A DNA stretch of 64,000 bases from Rhodobacteraceae bacterium Araon29 (lineage in GTDB: Bacteria; Pseudomonadota; Alphaproteobacteria; Rhodobacterales; Rhodobacteraceae). This document shows positions 28,984 to 38,093 of this stretch, piece by piece. The translations under genes and the position numbers were made by a program. The notes below the pieces were generated by a model. The model did not search any database. It worked only from the letters and a program-made list of their open reading frames with translations, and was not told the DNA's origin. Within the stretch, counting starts at the first letter, position 1. Every line of letters begins with the position of its first letter. The DNA lies in contig CP046865.1 of the NCBI GenBank assembly GCA_039640505.1, positions 1,351,001 through 1,415,000 of the forward strand. Reading direction: 5' to 3'.

Positions 28984-29305
28984 AGTCTCAAGACCCCCCC
29001 GCCTTCACGATTCAATGGGGGCGGTTCACACAGTTGCCACCTCACACAGAGAGAGAGACGACGACTATCGGGATGTGATAGCCTTACTGGCGCCGCGCTG
29101 GCGCGTGATATGCTGCAGGGATGGCATCCAGTGGATCCTCCAGAAAAAGGAGGCCTCCCATGAGGCACCTTGGCGCGGCGTGAAGTACTTCACCACAAAA
29201 GCTGCGCTGATCGAAGCCTGTGGGAGCTTAAATCTGCTGTCAGAGCCAAATGCAGAGGCCGTTTTATATGCGCTGCCTGAGCGTATCTCAGGCTATCGCA
29301 AATAG
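28976..29305 (+). CDS. Hypothetical protein of the element core
   Basis: A 109-residue protein, family not recognised. The start is the ATG at 28976, overlapping the end of the AlpA-like gene and preceded by a strong AGGAGG at 28964-28969. It contains DVIALLAPRWRVICCRDGIQWILQ, a segment often seen in small accessory proteins of integrative elements. There is no signal peptide or membrane segment. A stable hairpin follows the stop. Confidence 0.6.
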   Translation: MNEVSRPPRLHDSMGAVHTVATSHRERDDDYRDVIALLAPRWRVICCRDGIQWILQKKEASHEAPWRGVKYFTTKAALIEACGSLNLLSEPNAEAVLYALPERISGYRK

Positions 29306-29310
29306 AAAAA

Positions 29311-29332
29311 CCCATGGCGCTTAAGCCATGGG
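29311..29332 (-). terminator. Strong hairpin with T-run on the reverse strand
   Basis: CCCATGGC / GCCATGGG, an 8-bp stem with a 6-base loop. Read on the reverse strand it is followed by TTTTTC, like an intrinsic terminator. On the forward strand it lies 6 bases after a stop but lacks a T-run. It may insulate the replication genes from reverse transcription. Confidence 0.5.
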
Positions 29333-29412
29333 CTAACTGGTTGTGTAACGAGCAAATTACCTGATCAGTATAACCTATGGAATGCAGCGCCTCAAGTATG
29401 AGGCAAGACAAA

Positions 29413-30675
29413 ATGTCAAAACCGAGCATTGGAAACTTAACAGAGCAGAGTGCAAAAATCAGCATCCTGAAAAACGAAAGCTGGATGGGAAAGCGCTTCT
29501 ATATTGATGAGCATCATGTATTGCAAAAACAGGCGAACGGGCTTTTCAAAAAGGGCCATGTAAGGGTTTGCAATACCCCCCGCGCTGCCGATCTTCTGGC
29601 CGTAGCTGAACAACTACAGCCCCAAGAAGCCCTCTGCCTGGGCGTCCCGGTCAATGGACAAATAAGCGCGCCTGTTGTTACCCGAAAATTAAAGCAACAT
29701 TCCTCTGGATGCATCACGCGCACCAAGGATGACTTTTGGTTTGCTCAAGGGGAAGGCTGGTTGCTCATTGACCACGATACAAAGGAGCTGCCGGACCCTG
29801 TAAAAGCCAGTTTGGAAGCATTCGGCGGTGCCATCGGCGCTTTAACCACGATTTGGCCAGAGTTGGAGCGGGCAGACTATCTGATCAGGCCGTCCTCTTC
29901 CGCTGGCGTCTACATGGAGGGTTGTGAACCGGCCGATGCCGGGGGCTTTCATATGTTTGTGCGCTTGGCAAATGCTCGTGATATTCCACAAGCCTTGCAG
30001 ACCCTGCAATCGAAGTGCTGGGAGCAAGGCCTTGCTTATCACCAGATTAGTAAATCAGGTCAGCTGCTAGAGCGTTCGATATTGGATGTCAGCGTGGGCA
30101 GCCCGGAACGCTTGATATTTACAGCGGCGCCAATGCTGTCCGCTGGGGTTTTGCGAAGGCCTCCCCCCACGGTTTGCCATGATGGAGGGGCCATAGGCGC
30201 GCCTTTGGGTCCGCAATCACTGCTGTGGAGCAGACAGCGGGATATAAACCGCCAGCAAAGCAAACCGGCCGCAGAGCAGCGCCGTGATGTCTTTTTGGAT
30301 GAGTGCATTGAGAGCCGGATGTGCGACCATGGCGAAACTTATGACAAGGCAGCCAGCATTGTTAAGGCCCGAGTGATTCATGGTTATCTTTATGATGATG
30401 ACAGTCTTGAGCTGCCAAGCGGCCGGTCGATACGCGTTGCTGACTTACTTGATCGCGTAAAGCCGGGCGATGTGGTGGCATGTGCTGATCCTGTTGAGGG
30501 GCGAGAATACAACCCCACGGCAGCAGCTGTGATATGGCAAGCTCCTCACCCATCGCCTGCGCTTGTCAGCCATGCTCATGGGCTTGTCAGAGTTTTTACA
30601 TTCGCGCGCTTTGAGCCTTTTTCAAATGATATTCGGGGGCTGGACAATGATGTTGAAAATACGCGATCTAGATGA
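29413..30675 (+). CDS. Primase-like replication protein of the element
   Basis: About 420 residues from ATG 29413; other in-frame starts exist at 29377 and 29398. The middle region has LIDHDTKELPD (a DxD-type acidic motif) followed some 45 residues later by RPSSSAGVY and GGFHMFVRL, the order of catalytic motifs in archaeo-eukaryotic-type primases and RepB-like primase-polymerases. It overlaps the SF3 helicase gene by 29 bases, which supports a primase role, as the two activities are fused in P4 alpha. The primase fold is inferred from motifs only. Confidence 0.6.
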   Translation: MSKPSIGNLTEQSAKISILKNESWMGKRFYIDEHHVLQKQANGLFKKGHVRVCNTPRAADLLAVAEQLQPQEALCLGVPVNGQISAPVVTRKLKQHSSGCITRTKDDFWFAQGEGWLLIDHDTKELPDPVKASLEAFGGAIGALTTIWPELERADYLIRPSSSAGVYMEGCEPADAGGFHMFVRLANARDIPQALQTLQSKCWEQGLAYHQISKSGQLLERSILDVSVGSPERLIFTAAPMLSAGVLRRPPPTVCHDGGAIGAPLGPQSLLWSRQRDINRQQSKPAAEQRRDVFLDECIESRMCDHGETYDKAASIVKARVIHGYLYDDDSLELPSGRSIRVADLLDRVKPGDVVACADPVEGREYNPTAAAVIWQAPHPSPALVSHAHGLVRVFTFARFEPFSNDIRGLDNDVENTRSR

Positions 30676-31936
30676 CCGTCAATTGGCCTTTATGCTCGAT
30701 GAGCACTATGGCTGTGATAATTTGCTAAAGGGACCTTCTGGTGTTTGGTGCTTTGACGGCCGGCTCTGGCGAAGGCTTTATGATGACGAACTGAAGGCCA
30801 CAGCAACAAGCGTTCTGGCCGAGCGCGTCGATAAAGTCATGCGTCATCGTGTTACGAGTATGGTTGAGATATTCAAGGTTCACAACTGGATGCCTGATCT
30901 GGCGTTTGAGCTGGGCGATCCAAACCTTCTGGTACTGGCTGACGGATATTGGGCTTATCAAGACGGAACGTGGCGCAAGGTAACAGTCGACAAAGAGCTT
31001 CGGCGACGTGTGGGCTTTGAGTGGCGCTATACGGATGACAGGCCTACCCAGTTTGACAGTTTTTTGCGTGAAATTCTCTGCGATGCGGATGGGCATCCGC
31101 TTGATGACCGCGATCAGCTCACAAAGCTTATCTGGGAAATGCTGGGGTACTGTCTGGCGGCTCATACGCTCTATGAGCGGTGCTTTATTCTTTGCGGTCC
31201 GGGGGCCAATGGCAAAAGCGTCCTTGGTGCAGTGGCAAAGGAAATGGTTGGCCGCGCCTATACTGCCTCAGTGCAGCCTTCGCAGATGGGCAGTGTCTTT
31301 CAGCGTTCAAACCTTGAAGGAAAATTGCTGAACCTTGTCACAGAGCTGAACCAGAATGAAGAGCTGGAAGATGGGATGCTGAAAGCGGTCATCTCCGGCG
31401 AAATGATGTCGGTTGAGAAAAAGCATGAGGCTCCAAGGGAAATAGAACCCTTTGCCAAGCACATTATCCTGACAAACCACATGCCCCGCATTCGCGACTA
31501 CTCCGATGGCCTCTTTCGGCGTGTGAGCATTGTCAATCTGCAAAGGCAGTTCCTGGGGGGTGACGCAGACCCCCACCTACTGAAGAAATTCAAGGGGGAG
31601 ATGGACGCGATAATGTCCCGTGCAATGGATGCTTTGGGCACTTTGATGGAGCGTGATGGCAGATTTATCGATGCGCCGAGTTGCGAGGAGGCAAAGAAAT
31701 CCTGGCGTGCCGATAACAATAACGTTGAGCAGTTTCTGCAAGAATCTGTTTATCCAAACCCTGACGGCCGCGTTGCGGTGCAGCCGCTCTATGACGCCTA
31801 TACCGGATGGTTTGCAACCACTGGCCTGCGCGGTCAACTTGGCCGCCAGCAATTTGCAAGGCGTGTAGAGGCTGCCGGTCTGCAAAAGATACGCATGAGT
31901 GAAGGTTACTGCTTTGTCGGGATTAGCCTGCGATGA
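30647..31936 (+). CDS. SF3 helicase (P4 alpha / D5 C-terminal type)
   Basis: Replicative helicase of the element, 429 residues from ATG 30647 (CGGGGG ribosome site upstream). An N-terminal D5_N-like region (about 10-150) precedes the ATPase. Walker A GPGANGKS is at 184-191. A Walker-B-like LNLVTELNQNE follows, then KHIILTNHMPRIRDYSDG with sensor residues and FRRVSIV. The C-terminal part carries the winged helix often found at the end of D5 proteins. It overlaps the genes on both sides, so the run AlpA - helicase - small gene is probably one operon. Confidence 0.9.
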   Translation: MMLKIRDLDDRQLAFMLDEHYGCDNLLKGPSGVWCFDGRLWRRLYDDELKATATSVLAERVDKVMRHRVTSMVEIFKVHNWMPDLAFELGDPNLLVLADGYWAYQDGTWRKVTVDKELRRRVGFEWRYTDDRPTQFDSFLREILCDADGHPLDDRDQLTKLIWEMLGYCLAAHTLYERCFILCGPGANGKSVLGAVAKEMVGRAYTASVQPSQMGSVFQRSNLEGKLLNLVTELNQNEELEDGMLKAVISGEMMSVEKKHEAPREIEPFAKHIILTNHMPRIRDYSDGLFRRVSIVNLQRQFLGGDADPHLLKKFKGEMDAIMSRAMDALGTLMERDGRFIDAPSCEEAKKSWRADNNNVEQFLQESVYPNPDGRVAVQPLYDAYTGWFATTGLRGQLGRQQFARRVEAAGLQKIRMSEGYCFVGISLR

Positions 31937-32265
31937 CGGCCGATTATGCACAAAGTGTACTTAGTGTACCAAATTCTGAAAATGTTAATAACAATAGAAC
32001 CCCTACTCAAAGTTCTAATAATGTTTCTGGAAAGTACACTAAGTACACTTCTTACACCCCTTGGCCTACACCATGTGAGGTAGCTCTGGAGATGGAAAAC
32101 ATGGCGTCATGCGAGCGCCTGGCAGCCGCATCAGTCGGGATGGCCGAGTTTGACTGGGCAGAACGCTGCCTGAAGCAAAAGCTCCGGATTCCTCAGTCAG
32201 AGCCACTGGGGAAGTATATCTATCGGCAGTGGACCGTTGAGATAGGTGCACCAACTTCAAGCTAA
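31933..32265 (+). CDS. Small hypothetical protein at end of replication operon
   Basis: A 110-residue protein of unknown function starting in an ATGA overlap with the helicase gene. The N terminus is Ser/Asn/Thr-rich and probably disordered (NNNRTPTQSSNNVSGKYTKY). The C-terminal half is a short ordered segment (FDWAERCLKQKLRIPQSEPL). It ends where base composition changes from the G+C-rich core to A+T-rich cargo, so it may be the last gene of the core. Confidence 0.55.
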   Translation: MTADYAQSVLSVPNSENVNNNRTPTQSSNNVSGKYTKYTSYTPWPTPCEVALEMENMASCERLAAASVGMAEFDWAERCLKQKLRIPQSEPLGKYIYRQWTVEIGAPTSS

Positions 32266-32465
32266 ACCGCGATGCTGCTCTTGAAGAGTGGCGTTCTCTC
32301 ATGGCCTCATAGAATGCATGCTCTTCAGGCTGGTGATGCTTGAGTTGGTTTGTCTGACACCACCCGATAGCACCAATTAAGACTCTCATCTAGAATAATT
32401 GACGCAATATTTCCTTGGCCCTCAAACAGATGAAGCGCTTTTTATTGCTGAAATAAAATCCTAAT

Positions 32466-32855
32466 TTATTTATTTTTACGAAAAATTTTTTGTAGTATTA
32501 GGAAGTTTAAAGCCGCGACAAATAAAGTTGAACAAGTTAAAGATACCCAACTCTTTAGAGAGAATTTGAAGAACATTACATAGACAAGAACGTTAGTTAA
32601 AATCAACAAAACAATGCTTAAAAAAAGGTATTGTAACCTCAGAAATAAACTTCTTTGTGCATCAAAAGTCACTTTAGTATGAGCTAGGTAGGTAAACTGG
32701 TTTGCGACTAAAAATCCAATACAATTTGAAACGAGTATATTCACGTTAAAATAAGTCAAAAAAATTGAAAAGGTATTGTGACAAACCCAGCCTGCCGTTC
32801 CAATAATCAGAAATACGGCTTTTGTGTTAGCAAATTTGGGCTTAATCAGCATCAA
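32466..32855 (-). CDS. GtrA-like membrane flippase
   Basis: A 129-residue GtrA family protein with four predicted membrane helices. Family members are thought to flip undecaprenyl-phosphate-linked sugars across the inner membrane. Typical features are the N-terminal helix, a central SNCIGFLVANQFTYLAHTKVTF segment before a Phe-rich stretch, and a Lys-rich tail. Its start overlaps the end of the GtrB-like gene by 14 bases, so the two are coupled and very likely work on the same lipid-linked sugar. Confidence 0.85.
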   Translation of the reverse strand: MMLIKPKFANTKAVFLIIGTAGWVCHNTFSIFLTYFNVNILVSNCIGFLVANQFTYLAHTKVTFDAQRSLFLRLQYLFLSIVLLILTNVLVYVMFFKFSLKSWVSLTCSTLFVAALNFLILQKIFRKNK

Positions 32856-33861
32856 CAGATTTATTTTTCGAGTAAAGTAACATTTCTAAGTTAGAGTTTT
32901 CATTTTGATTTCTTATTGAACTTAGGCGATCTTGATAAATTAATTCCTCAAGCATATTTCTATTTCTTGCTATTTGCTCTGCGATAAATCCAGCAAGAAT
33001 AGAAAATGAGCCGAACAATAGAAATATAGCCGCCAAAATCAATGACTGCACGTAGCCTGACCCAGATCCAAAATCACCATTATACTGAGAAAGAAAATAG
33101 ATAAATCTCGCGCCTAACATGGAACCCGCAGTTAAAGATATTAAGCCAATTGTTGAAAAAAATTTCATAGGATTATAGGACGGTGTAATCAATATTATGT
33201 CTAAAGCGCTTCTACGAACATAATGCGTAATATTACGTGACAAACGCGATTTACGCTCCATTGGATTAACCTCTATGGGAACTGAATATACACGAAAATT
33301 TTTTCGTGAAGCTTGGATGACGGTTTCTAAAGTGTAAGTAAATCGTTGATTTACGAAAAAAGAATTCCCAACCCGCTTGTTAAAGGCTCTAAAACCACTT
33401 GTGGCATCAGCGACTTTAACCCCCGCAACTAAGCTTACTATATAACTGCCAAGCTTTTGCAAAATTTTCTTGATGAATGAAAAATCACTGATTTTACTCA
33501 TATCCCGATAACCAATGATCATATCAGCCCTGCCCTGCACCAAGGGTGCAACCAAATCAATAATATTTTCACCTTTGTACTGATTGTCGCCGTCCGTATT
33601 TACTACGATATCCGCGCCCAAGCGAAAACAATAATCCAGCCCAGTTGTAAAGCTCTCTGCTAGCCCACGATTTTGATGGTGTTGGACAATAAAATCAACA
33701 CCGTTTTCAATAGCTACTTTCACAGTATTATCCGTCGAGCCATCATCAATGATTAATACTTGTATTTTTGAGATGCCTGGTATTTTCTTAGGTATTGCCC
33801 CGAGTACCTTTGGAAGAGTACTCTCCTCATTTAGGCATGGGATTTGAATAAAAAGTTTCAA
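32842..33861 (-). CDS. GT2 glycosyltransferase, GtrB/DPM1-like
   Basis: A 339-residue family 2 glycosyltransferase of the polyprenyl-phosphate sugar transferase type. The nucleotide-sugar motifs are IIDDGSTDNT at 37-46 and the metal-binding NTDGDNQY at 88-95. An ADATSGFRAFNK acceptor-side motif follows. Two membrane helices lie at about 232-255 and 268-292. It would load a sugar onto undecaprenyl phosphate on the cytoplasmic face for the neighbouring GtrA-like flippase. The sugar is unknown. Confidence 0.9.
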   Translation of the reverse strand: MKLFIQIPCLNEESTLPKVLGAIPKKIPGISKIQVLIIDDGSTDNTVKVAIENGVDFIVQHHQNRGLAESFTTGLDYCFRLGADIVVNTDGDNQYKGENIIDLVAPLVQGRADMIIGYRDMSKISDFSFIKKILQKLGSYIVSLVAGVKVADATSGFRAFNKRVGNSFFVNQRFTYTLETVIQASRKNFRVYSVPIEVNPMERKSRLSRNITHYVRRSALDIILITPSYNPMKFFSTIGLISLTAGSMLGARFIYFLSQYNGDFGSGSGYVQSLILAAIFLLFGSFSILAGFIAEQIARNRNMLEELIYQDRLSSIRNQNENSNLEMLLYSKNKSVDAD

Positions 33862-33866
33862 TCTAA

Positions 33867-35741
33867 TTATACCTTACTATTTATTTCCAACCACTTGGAA
33901 AGTACTACTAAATTTATAAGTTTAAAAGAATTATCTTGTTTTTTTGAGCAGTGCTCCTTCAAAATTTGATCGAAATAAATACCATCATTTATTACAATTG
34001 GAGATATTTTGAGGCTATCTAATTTTTCTTGTACGAACGGGTATAGAGGACCTCTAAACCAATCCGCCAGTGGTAAATGAAAACCCATTTTTGGTAAGTC
34101 AATTATTTCTTGAGGAAGTAAATATTTTCCAATATCCCTGAGTATTTTTTTTCGCTTAATTAATGAAAATTTAGATTTTACTGGGAGGCTATATAGATAA
34201 TTACGTAAATCATTATCCATAAATGGAAGCCTTGTCTCTAGACCATGGGCCATACCAGTTATATCCGCTTGATATATTCCCATAGAGCGCCACCAAACAT
34301 CAAAGTCTGCTCGAGATACAGTTTCATGAAAATCACACTCTTCATAATTCTTGTAGGCATCTTGATAAGACCAAAAGCTCGACTTTTGTCCTTCAAAACT
34401 TTTCAAAATTTGTGCCTTTTCTTCTTCTGTAAATATTGTCCGCCATTGATAATGTCTTTGCAGCGGCTCATAATTTAAATTCTGAAAAAATTTCTTTAAT
34501 TTATAGTCAAGCCCTAGCCGCTTATGGCTCGCAGGAAGATAATCCACGATAGAGGCAATAGGTTTAAATATGCCCGGAGGGAATATTCTCAATGCTCCAG
34601 CAATTTTATTCGCATAGTAAGTATCATATCCAAAAAAAAGCTCATCAGAACCCCCACCATGTAAAACAACTTTTGTGGTTGCAACTGCTTTTTTTGCTAA
34701 AAATGAAAACGCGAATGTTGCCGGATTGGCCGATAAATTGTCGGCCGCCTCAACAGTTTCGTCAAAAATTGCAAGAAAATCTTCTGGACCCATACAAAAA
34801 GACTGGTTGGCTACACCGAAATAATCAGCGATTAATTTAGAATTATTGCCTTCGCTGAAGCTCTCGCTTGCAAAGTCCACTGTGAAAGTACAGAAATCCT
34901 TTGGAAGTGAATTTCCAGCAATCATCGAAAGAATGAGAGAACTATCTAATCCCGAGCTTAAAAATAAGCCAAGCGGCACATCTGCCATGAGGCGTTTTTC
35001 TACCGCCTGTCGAATAAGATTTTCCACTTTTACTACAACATCTTTGTATTTTTCTTTTTTTTGCCTATGATTTGGTGATTTTCCCCAATTTAAAAAACTA
35101 AGCTCATTCTTCACGGTTAACCTATGCCCAGCGGGAATTTGCTTAAAGCCAGAAAATACAGTTGTGGGTTGGACGGAATAGCCTAATGTTAGAAAATCTG
35201 AAATCGTTTGAATGTTAAAGTTTATTTTGCCCTCGACACCCAATCTGAGAGATTTTTGCTCAGACGCAAATTCAATACCATCCTCTGTTTCATGGAAAAA
35301 AACTGGTTTTTTTCCATTTATATCACGAGATAGAACTAGAGTATTTTTTTTTCGATCGTATATTGCGAAAGCAAACATCCCATCCAGCATTTGCTCCGGA
35401 AACTTATAACCTAACTCAAATAGCGCTAGTATAACTTCGGTGTCTGCAAAAGTTTTAAATATATACCCCTCTGATTGTAGGCGTTTTCGCAAATACTTAT
35501 AATTATATATTTCTCCATTGAAAACTATAATTAAGTTTTTTGAATTTGAATACATTGGCTGATTGCCATTTTCGATATCAATAATTGAAAGCCTTCGAAA
35601 CCCAAAGCCAATCTGTTCTTTGATAAATAAATCAAATTGGTCTGGCCCCCTGTGCTTAATTTGATTTGCCATTTTTTTAATTTGGCATGATGAAACATTA
35701 TTATTCTTTTTAAAATTAAAAATTCCCACTATTCCGCACAT
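33867..35741 (-). CDS. Asparagine-synthase-type glutamine amidotransferase
   Basis: A 624-residue AsnB-type enzyme. The glutaminase domain is intact with the nucleophile C2 (MCGIVGIF), then RGPDQFDLF and NGEIYNY. The ATP-pyrophosphatase loop SSGLDSS lies near residue 265. In polysaccharide clusters such enzymes amidate uronic acids or similar carboxyl groups rather than make asparagine, which fits the neighbours. Spacing of 5 bases or fewer to the genes on both sides indicates one operon. A housekeeping asparagine synthetase is an alternative. Confidence 0.85.
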   Translation of the reverse strand: MCGIVGIFNFKKNNNVSSCQIKKMANQIKHRGPDQFDLFIKEQIGFGFRRLSIIDIENGNQPMYSNSKNLIIVFNGEIYNYKYLRKRLQSEGYIFKTFADTEVILALFELGYKFPEQMLDGMFAFAIYDRKKNTLVLSRDINGKKPVFFHETEDGIEFASEQKSLRLGVEGKINFNIQTISDFLTLGYSVQPTTVFSGFKQIPAGHRLTVKNELSFLNWGKSPNHRQKKEKYKDVVVKVENLIRQAVEKRLMADVPLGLFLSSGLDSSLILSMIAGNSLPKDFCTFTVDFASESFSEGNNSKLIADYFGVANQSFCMGPEDFLAIFDETVEAADNLSANPATFAFSFLAKKAVATTKVVLHGGGSDELFFGYDTYYANKIAGALRIFPPGIFKPIASIVDYLPASHKRLGLDYKLKKFFQNLNYEPLQRHYQWRTIFTEEEKAQILKSFEGQKSSFWSYQDAYKNYEECDFHETVSRADFDVWWRSMGIYQADITGMAHGLETRLPFMDNDLRNYLYSLPVKSKFSLIKRKKILRDIGKYLLPQEIIDLPKMGFHLPLADWFRGPLYPFVQEKLDSLKISPIVINDGIYFDQILKEHCSKKQDNSFKLINLVVLSKWLEINSKV

Positions 35742-35744
35742 TTT

Positions 35745-36617
35745 CTATACTCGCTTTAGAATATCATTGATTTTTGTTCGCTTTATTTCATTTGTGGGTC
35801 TCGGAAAATCAGTTTTTTCACCTATGTCCAGAAGGGTCTCAAAGATGGTTAGATTGCAACCCAGCAGCATAATGCTCTTGGTACAAAACTTTAAAAGCCA
35901 TAACGGAATACTTACAATTCGAGTTTCAACGGAATATCTGTCAGACACTTTTTCCAATAATTCTCTGATTTCGATTGGATCGCCTTTCAGTTCCATAACC
36001 ATGCTTGAAATCTCTTCTTTATCTAGGGCGTAACGTAAATTATCGACTAGATCATCAATCCAAATAGGTGTTACCGTAAAACGGCCTCCATTAGGTAAAA
36101 TTATTAATCTTTGTTTTTTCACAGAGTCTATCAGTTTATAAACTGTAGAATTTGATGATGGTTGATCTCTTACCCAGACCGGTGAACAGCGAACTATAAG
36201 CCAATTATGCTTGAAATTTTTTGTTATCACTTCCTCTGACTTTAGTTTGTATTTGCCATAATTACCATTTGGCTGACTAGCTAAATCACTGCTAAAGAAT
36301 ACAAAGTTTTTGACTGAAGCTTTATTTGCCACCTCCACCAGCATTTTTGTAAGCTCGAATGACTCTGCATGTGACTGGCCTGAGGCCAAAGCCTTTGTTG
36401 AAGAGGCTAAATGAATAATAGTGTCGGTTTCTTCTAAGATATTTTCTAGGCTCGCTTTTGACCAATTCTTTATTATAATATTTTTGTCACCCCCTATATC
36501 CGTAAAATCAGTCCTGAACAAACATTGAAAATAGTACTCTTTCCTAAGATCAGATTTTAAAATTTGCTGTCCGATAGTGCCGCTGGCACCTGTAAGGAGA
36601 ATTTTTTTCTTTTCCAT
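35745..36617 (-). CDS. NAD-dependent epimerase/dehydratase (extended SDR)
   Basis: A 290-residue extended short-chain dehydrogenase. The cofactor-binding TGASGTIG is at 9-16, and the catalytic Tyr/Lys pair is Y120 and K124 in NYGKYK, after the SSD segment. The substrate-binding C-terminal part is short. It probably modifies a nucleotide sugar for the linked glycosyltransferases. It lies 3 bases from both the amidotransferase and the radical SAM genes. Which sugar it acts on cannot be read. Confidence 0.85.
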   Translation of the reverse strand: MEKKKILLTGASGTIGQQILKSDLRKEYYFQCLFRTDFTDIGGDKNIIIKNWSKASLENILEETDTIIHLASSTKALASGQSHAESFELTKMLVEVANKASVKNFVFFSSDLASQPNGNYGKYKLKSEEVITKNFKHNWLIVRCSPVWVRDQPSSNSTVYKLIDSVKKQRLIILPNGGRFTVTPIWIDDLVDNLRYALDKEEISSMVMELKGDPIEIRELLEKVSDRYSVETRIVSIPLWLLKFCTKSIMLLGCNLTIFETLLDIGEKTDFPRPTNEIKRTKINDILKRV

Positions 36618-36620
36618 TTT

Positions 36621-37961
36621 TCAGGTTTTTCGAAGATATGATAAAAATATGCTTCGTAATAATTTTAAACCGTGCTTATACAACCAACCTATGCGCAAGT
36701 AATATCTTGAAAAAGCAAAATCACGCAACCTTCGTATTTCTTCGGAAGAGGCACCATCGATTTTAACAACAGGTTCGTATTCGTTGTATTTTGCAAAATT
36801 TTTTGTCAAAAGCCTCCCACTCAAGTCGTGAAATGTTTTTGTTCCAGGAAATGGCGTTAACACACAGAATTGTGCTGTAAATGTATTAAGCTTAAAGCTG
36901 TAAAATATAGTTTTACGCATTGATTTTACGGTATCATCAATAAGACCTAAAATATAAAAAGCTTGAACCTCTATTGACGCCTTATTCAATCTATCTAGTA
37001 CCATTTCTAGCTTGTTTTCTTTGATTGGACGCCGTCCCGATGATTGCAAAATTTCATCTGAAGGGCTCTCTATTCCTAGATTTACAACCCTTACCTTTGC
37101 CTGCTTCATTAGATCAATCAGTTCGGCATCAAGAGTATCCGCTCGTGTCTCAACGCCGATTTCTAAGTTGAAATCTTTTTCTATCAACATCCTACAGAGC
37201 TCTTTGGTCTCTTTTCTGTGCATACTCCATGTTATGTCCCTGAAGAGTAAAGACCTTATCGAAAAGTTCTCCACAAGGTTCTCAATTTCTTCGATTATCA
37301 GTTCATTTTTTTTTCGTCTTAGTGGAATTCCTTGCTGCACCAAATAAGGGCAAAATTCGCAGGCAAAGGGGCATCCTCTGCTTGCTTGAATAGTTAGAAA
37401 TGGTTTCTTCGGCAGGCTAGGGAAATAGCTATACTCGTTTATAGGAAATATGCTCCATTCTGGTTTAGGTATTCGATTAACGTCATCTATTTGGTTACTA
37501 ATTATTTGCCCTTTTGGATCTATTGTGCCATTGCAAATTTTTGTGAATGCGTCTTCAGGTTCGCCCTTAATTATAAAATCTACAAAATCTTCAAAAAGGT
37601 GTGGCATCTCTGATGAAAAAGGGCCAATTGCACCCAGCTTGACCTTGTCGAATTTACCTTTTACTTTGTTGCAAAACTCCAGTTCATATTCAAAGTGCGC
37701 CATTGAAGTTGCCAAAATAATAATATCTAAATCGACACTTGGGATATCCTCAAAGTAGAAAATTTCATGATTGTGTTGTCGTGCGATGGCAGCCAAATAG
37801 GCAAGAGACAAGACTGGTAGTCGACTCTTGCTTTTTTTAACAGTCTGTAGAAATTTTCCAATCATACTAGTTGCGTGCATTTGAGAGCCGAAGCCACCAG
37901 TTTGGTCCCTATTAGCAAACCCATGCTTTTTGTGTTTAAGATCAATGAAACCAACCTTCAT
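36621..37961 (-). CDS. Radical SAM enzyme with B12-binding-like domain
   Basis: About 446 residues from the ATG ending at 37961. A cobalamin-binding-like alpha/beta domain covers roughly 45-165 (LPVLSLAYLAAIARQHNHEI; ends GEPEDAF). The radical SAM core follows, with cluster cysteines C197, C201 and C204 in GCPFACEFCPY, then GIESPSDEILQSSGR. The classic DxHxxG cobalamin motif is not present, as in many class B enzymes. Members methylate or rearrange unactivated carbons of sugars, lipids or peptides. Being first in the run, it may modify the sugar or lipid handled by its neighbours. Confidence 0.85.
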   Translation of the reverse strand: MKVGFIDLKHKKHGFANRDQTGGFGSQMHATSMIGKFLQTVKKSKSRLPVLSLAYLAAIARQHNHEIFYFEDIPSVDLDIIILATSMAHFEYELEFCNKVKGKFDKVKLGAIGPFSSEMPHLFEDFVDFIIKGEPEDAFTKICNGTIDPKGQIISNQIDDVNRIPKPEWSIFPINEYSYFPSLPKKPFLTIQASRGCPFACEFCPYLVQQGIPLRRKKNELIIEEIENLVENFSIRSLLFRDITWSMHRKETKELCRMLIEKDFNLEIGVETRADTLDAELIDLMKQAKVRVVNLGIESPSDEILQSSGRRPIKENKLEMVLDRLNKASIEVQAFYILGLIDDTVKSMRKTIFYSFKLNTFTAQFCVLTPFPGTKTFHDLSGRLLTKNFAKYNEYEPVVKIDGASSEEIRRLRDFAFSRYYLRIGWLYKHGLKLLRSIFLSYLRKT

Positions 37962-38093
37962 ATTTCTCATCCTAAAATTTCTAAATGGACATTCAATAGC
38001 ACAATTAATGAATTGACATATACCTTGTGGTAAGTAAAGAATTAACACTTTGAGTTACAATAGAACTAGCGGCTAGAGAAAATTACATCAGCA

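Noticed and set aside
33867..35741. AsnB-type protein considered as a lasso-peptide cyclase
   Set aside because: The glutaminase nucleophile C2 is intact and there is no precursor peptide or B-type protease; the neighbours are glycan genes.
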